This document shows, in pieces, positions 60,540 through 64,000 of a stretch of DNA of 64,000 nt. Origin of the DNA: Xanthobacteraceae bacterium (GTDB lineage Bacteria; Pseudomonadota; Alphaproteobacteria; Rhizobiales; Xanthobacteraceae); contig JASHQS010000067.1 of NCBI GenBank assembly GCA_030038995.1, positions 1 to 64,000 of the forward strand, given 5' to 3'. Under the pieces are notes generated by a model. It was given only the letters and a program-made list of their open reading frames with translations. It was not told where the DNA came from and made no database searches. Within the stretch, counting starts at the first letter, position 1; each line of letters begins with the position of its first letter. Both the position numbers and the translations under genes were made by a program.

Positions 60540-61595
60540 CTACTGCCCCTTGGGCTGCACGTCCTTGATCGCGATAGCGGCCTTCACCTGCGCCACGATG
60601 TCGGGCGGTGTCGCCACGATGGCGTCGACCGCCTGCTGCAGCTCTTCGCCAGACATCGGATTCATGTTCAGGTTCGCCGCTCTGGCGGCGGCGATGAATT
60701 GCGGGTCTCGCATCGTTTCGGCAAAAGCCTGCCGCAGCGCCTTGACCCGGTCGGCCGGTACATTCGGCGCAGTGAGGATCGGCCTGCCGACCGACACGTC
60801 GCCCGAGAGCAGCGCCAGCACCCGGCGCTGGGCGTCGTTGCCGGCAAGCTCGGTCCACAGCGGCACGTCCGGAAGATCACTTTCGCGCCGCGGGCCGATC
60901 TGGAACAGAATGTTGATGGCATGCTTGCGCAGCCAATCCGGATGGGTGGCTTTCATGGAATCCCAGGAATCGCTGCCGTGGCCGTCGATCTCGTGGCGCT
61001 CGACCGCGATATTGATGTCGCCGCCGCCCGGATAGCCGGCGATGATCTTGAACTTGCTGCCGAGCAGATTGTCGGAGACCTGCGGATAGAGCACCGAAGG
61101 CGAGGTCGCGCCGGTGGCGCCGATGGCGAGCGGCTTGACCTTGGCCTGCGCAAACGTCGCCACGCCGCTTGCCGCCGACACGTAAAGGATATTGTTCACG
61201 ACGTTGAGGTTGCCGATCCAGTTGAACTTGCGGGCGTCGAACTGGACGCCAGGCTCGCTGAGCACCTGATCGGTCGGCGTCGCCTGGCTCAGGCAGGCGA
61301 TGACGCTGCCGTCCTGCGGCGCCACCTTGTACAGCCAGTTCGCCGCGCTACGGCTGCCGGCGCCCGGCATGTTCTGCGGCACGACGATCGGATTGCCCGG
61401 AATATACACGCCAATGAAGCGGCCGAGCATGCGCGCATAAAGGTCGTAGCCGCCGCCCGGGCCGTAGCCGATGACGAGCGTGATGTGCTTGCCGCGATAA
61501 AAGTCCGCGACGTTGCCGGCGCAAGCGGAGCCGGCAAGTCCGACAAGTGCGGCAGCAGCCAATGCAGCGCAGCGGATGCGATGGTTCATGACCAA
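60540..61595 (-). CDS. Tripartite tricarboxylate transporter substrate-binding protein (TctC/Bug family)
   Basis: Signal peptide to AGSACA; VADFYRGKHITLVIGYGPGGGYDLYARMLGRFIGVYIPGNPIVVPQNMPGAGS. Confidence 0.9.
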   Translation of the reverse strand: MVMNHRIRCAALAAAALVGLAGSACAGNVADFYRGKHITLVIGYGPGGGYDLYARMLGRFIGVYIPGNPIVVPQNMPGAGSRSAANWLYKVAPQDGSVIACLSQATPTDQVLSEPGVQFDARKFNWIGNLNVVNNILYVSAASGVATFAQAKVKPLAIGATGATSPSVLYPQVSDNLLGSKFKIIAGYPGGGDINIAVERHEIDGHGSDSWDSMKATHPDWLRKHAINILFQIGPRRESDLPDVPLWTELAGNDAQRRVLALLSGDVSVGRPILTAPNVPADRVKALRQAFAETMRDPQFIAAARAANLNMNPMSGEELQQAVDAIVATPPDIVAQVKAAIAIKDVQPKGQ

Positions 61596-61623
61596 GCCTT
61601 ACGGTGACGGCCGGAAGCCGGCT

Positions 61624-61827
61624 TTATAATAGGCCGAATAATAGGCCGACAAATCGCTGCCCAGCCATTCGGTCGGAATGATCTTGTTCGAAACTTTCCG
61701 CCATGGCTTTGCGGTAGAGAATGCCGCTGGCCGCGGCAAAATCCCGAAACGCCGTCCGCATGGCCTCGATGCACTCGCGCATTGAAAGCAACCGCTGCAC
61801 GTCCTCGTCGGTTACGATGATGGTCAT
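61624..61827 (-). pseudogene. N-terminal fragment of an ornithine cyclodeaminase/mu-crystallin-family protein
   Basis: MTIIVTDEDVQRLLSMRECIEAMRTAFRDFAAASGILYRKAMAESF then stops at 67 aa; family proteins are normally about 300 aa. Confidence 0.6.
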
Positions 61828-61975
61828 CGCAGCGGCTCCCGCGCGCCGCCTGCTGCTGCGGCGGTCCAGAGGTTAACGCCAATTGTAGGTTAATGCCGAT
61901 TGTAAGCTGCTGTCTGGTTTGGTCCATGGCTATACTGCGGTCTACCGCAAAAGATCAGGCCCTTGGGAGTCGCCA

Positions 61976-62383
61976 ATGATAGTGCATCTGGCCGTCCTCG
62001 GTGCGGTTGCTCTGGCAGCCACTTCGGCTGCCGCCGAAGAACTCGGGCCCAGAGAAGCCTGGGCTTTCATGCTCGGCAAGCCGTTCGCATTGACGTGTTC
62101 CGACGGCACCGTCGGGGAGGGGCGTCTTCTTTCCGATGGGTCGGTGGTCGGGAAGATCAGGGTCGGCAATCGGGGCGAAATGCGATCCGGCACGTTGCCG
62201 CCCGGAACGGTTCGCGTGACCGACACGGGGTTGTGCGCGTACTTCCAGGGCTTGCCGTTTCCACCTTGCCTGAACGTGCGGAAGATCGATCGCCGGCGAT
62301 TTCACGCATCGATGTCGATCATGGGCTTCTCCTATTGTCAGATCGACAGCCTGACCCCACGGTCCTTTAGACGCGCACGATGA
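61976..62383 (+). CDS. Hypothetical exported protein
   Basis: Signal-like MIVHLAVLGAVALAATSAAAEELGPREAWAFMLGKPFALTCSDGTVGEGRLLSDGSVVGKI. Confidence 0.6.
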   Translation: MIVHLAVLGAVALAATSAAAEELGPREAWAFMLGKPFALTCSDGTVGEGRLLSDGSVVGKIRVGNRGEMRSGTLPPGTVRVTDTGLCAYFQGLPFPPCLNVRKIDRRRFHASMSIMGFSYCQIDSLTPRSFRRAR

Positions 62384-62484
62384 TCGCGACCCGGCTGCGA
62401 CCCAGTTGACGATAGTGGCAGCGGCCGGGCATCAAGGCGGGAGCCGGCCGAGCGGTAATCGGCGGGCGGTAGGGAGAGCGATCC

Positions 62485-63414
62485 ATGGCGAACAAGGTCA
62501 TCATCAGTTGTGCAGTCACCGGCTCGATCCACACCCCGACCATGTCGGAGGCGCTGCCGATCACGCCCGATCAGATCGCCACCCAGGCGATCGACGCCGC
62601 CAAGGCCGGCGCCGCCATCCTGCATCTGCACGCCCGCGATCCGAAGGACGGCCGGCCATCGCCCGATCCCGCCATTTTCATGCAGTTTCTGCCGCGTATC
62701 AAACAGGCCAGCGACGCCGTGGTGAACATCACCACCGGCGGCGCGGTCACCATGACGGTCGACCAGCGCATCGCCGCCGCCAATCGGCTGTCGCCGGAAA
62801 TGTGTTCGCTCAACATGGGTTCGATGAATTTCGCGCTCTATCCGATGGCGCGGCGCTACAAGACCTGGAAGTACGATTGGGAGGAAAGCTATCTGCTCAA
62901 TTCCGACGCTTACATCTTCCCGAATACGTTTCGCGACATCGAGAAGGTCTACAAGACCTTGGGCGAAGGTCACGGCGTCAAGTTCGAGCACGAGTGCTAC
63001 GACACCGGGCACCTTTATAACCTGGCGCACTGCATCGATCGCGGCCTGTTCAAGCCGCCGGTGTTCCTGCAGCTCATCTTCGGAATTCTGGGCGGCATCG
63101 GCCCCGATCTCGACTGCCTGTTGTTCATGAAGCGCACCGCCGACCGGCTGTTCGGCAAGGATTATCTGTGGTCGGTGCTGGCCGGCGGCCGCCATCAGAT
63201 GAACTTCTGCACCAACGCGGCAATGATGGGCGGCAACGTGCGCGTCGGCCTCGAAGACAGCCTCTATATCGGGCCGGGCAAGCTCGCCGCGAGCAACGCC
63301 GAGCAGGTGGCAAAGATTCGGCGCATCGTCGAAGAGCTCGGCTACGAAATCGCCACGCCGAACGAGGCGCGGCAAATGCTCGGGCTCAAGGGCGCCGACC
63401 GCGTCAAGTTCTAA
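62485..63414 (+). CDS. 3-keto-5-aminohexanoate cleavage enzyme family (BKACE/DUF849)
   Basis: NKVIISCAVTGSIHTPTMSEALPITPDQIATQAIDAAKAGAAILHLHARDPKDGRPSPD; GGNVRVGLEDSLYIGPGKLAASNAEQVAKIRRI. Confidence 0.92.
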   Translation: MANKVIISCAVTGSIHTPTMSEALPITPDQIATQAIDAAKAGAAILHLHARDPKDGRPSPDPAIFMQFLPRIKQASDAVVNITTGGAVTMTVDQRIAAANRLSPEMCSLNMGSMNFALYPMARRYKTWKYDWEESYLLNSDAYIFPNTFRDIEKVYKTLGEGHGVKFEHECYDTGHLYNLAHCIDRGLFKPPVFLQLIFGILGGIGPDLDCLLFMKRTADRLFGKDYLWSVLAGGRHQMNFCTNAAMMGGNVRVGLEDSLYIGPGKLAASNAEQVAKIRRIVEELGYEIATPNEARQMLGLKGADRVKF

Positions 63415-63444
63415 CAGACGCGATCGCTCCTGCGGCCCGCTCGC

Positions 63445-64000
63445 ATGAACCAGATCGACCTCAAAGGCCGCACCGCCATCGTGACCGGCGGCGCGCGCGG
63501 CATCGGCTACGCGGCGGCGCAGCGGCTGTTGGCGTCCGGCGCGTCGGTGGCTTTGTGGGACATCGACGCCGCGGCGCTGGAGCAGGCCGTTGCATCGCTA
63601 AAGCAGAGCGGCCGTGTTCGCTCGGCGGTCGTCGACGTCACGGACGAAGCAAGCATTGCCAACGCTGCCGATGCGCTGATCGGCGAATGGGGCCGGATCG
63701 ACATTGTCATCAACAATGCCGGCATCGCCGGCGGCAATGGGCCGCTGTGGCAGCTTGAACCGGAGGTTTGGCGGCGCGTCGTCGAGGTCAATCTGATCGG
63801 CCCTTATCTGGTCTGTCGCGCCGTGGTGCCGCACATGGTGGCGGCGGGCTACGGCCGCATCGTCAACATCGCCTCGATCGCCGGCAAGGAGGGCAACCCG
63901 AACGCCTCGCATTATTCGGCCTCGAAGGCCGGGCTCATCGCGTTGACAAAATCGCTGGGCAAGGAATTGGCCACTACCGGCGTCCTGGTGAACTGCATCG
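63445..64000 (+). CDS. SDR-family oxidoreductase (classical; partial, runs off right edge)
   Basis: MNQIDLKGRTAIVTGGARGIGYAAAQRLLASGASVALWDID...INNAGIAGG...YSASKAGLIALTKSLGKEL. Confidence 0.9.
   Translation, partial: MNQIDLKGRTAIVTGGARGIGYAAAQRLLASGASVALWDIDAAALEQAVASLKQSGRVRSAVVDVTDEASIANAADALIGEWGRIDIVINNAGIAGGNGPLWQLEPEVWRRVVEVNLIGPYLVCRAVVPHMVAAGYGRIVNIASIAGKEGNPNASHYSASKAGLIALTKSLGKELATTGVLVNCI

Overview
GC-rich window that looks alphaproteobacterial (Rhizobiales-like; inferred from codon usage and families only). It is dominated by surface-polysaccharide biosynthesis and export genes. Left part: a minus-strand NDP-sugar operon (RgpF-like end, SDR, 3,5-epimerase, C-methyltransferase, SDR, RfbF-like cytidylyltransferase), a Wzm/Wzt-type ABC exporter, and two tandem paralogs of an uncharacterised GT-like/methyltransferase-like family; a third paralog lies at about 50 kb. 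Next come GmhA-like SIS, TylF-type methyltransferases (one intact, one decayed, one with lost motifs), DegT aminotransferase, GtrB-like GT2 plus a polytopic membrane protein, and acyltransferases. Centre (25.7-41.1 kb): two divergent gene sets encoding GmhB-like phosphatase, radical SAM, AAC(3)-like and CatB-like acyltransferases, transaldolase, three SDRs, a domain-swapped HldE-like kinase/nucleotidyltransferase, Gfo/Idh oxidoreductase, a UDP-glucose-dehydrogenase-like protein lacking its catalytic Cys, a split transketolase and a DegT aminotransferase. This gene content resembles the lincosamide amino-octose pathway and is my main candidate for an undescribed higher-carbon amino-sugar pathway. 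Right part: a G1-peptidase/beta-propeller fusion, FkbM and radical SAM proteins, a repeat-rich autotransporter, a type I secretion ABC/HlyD pair, and metabolic genes (TctC-like, BKACE/DUF849, SDR). No rRNA, tRNA or CRISPR array was recognised. Family calls come from reading motifs, not from database searches.
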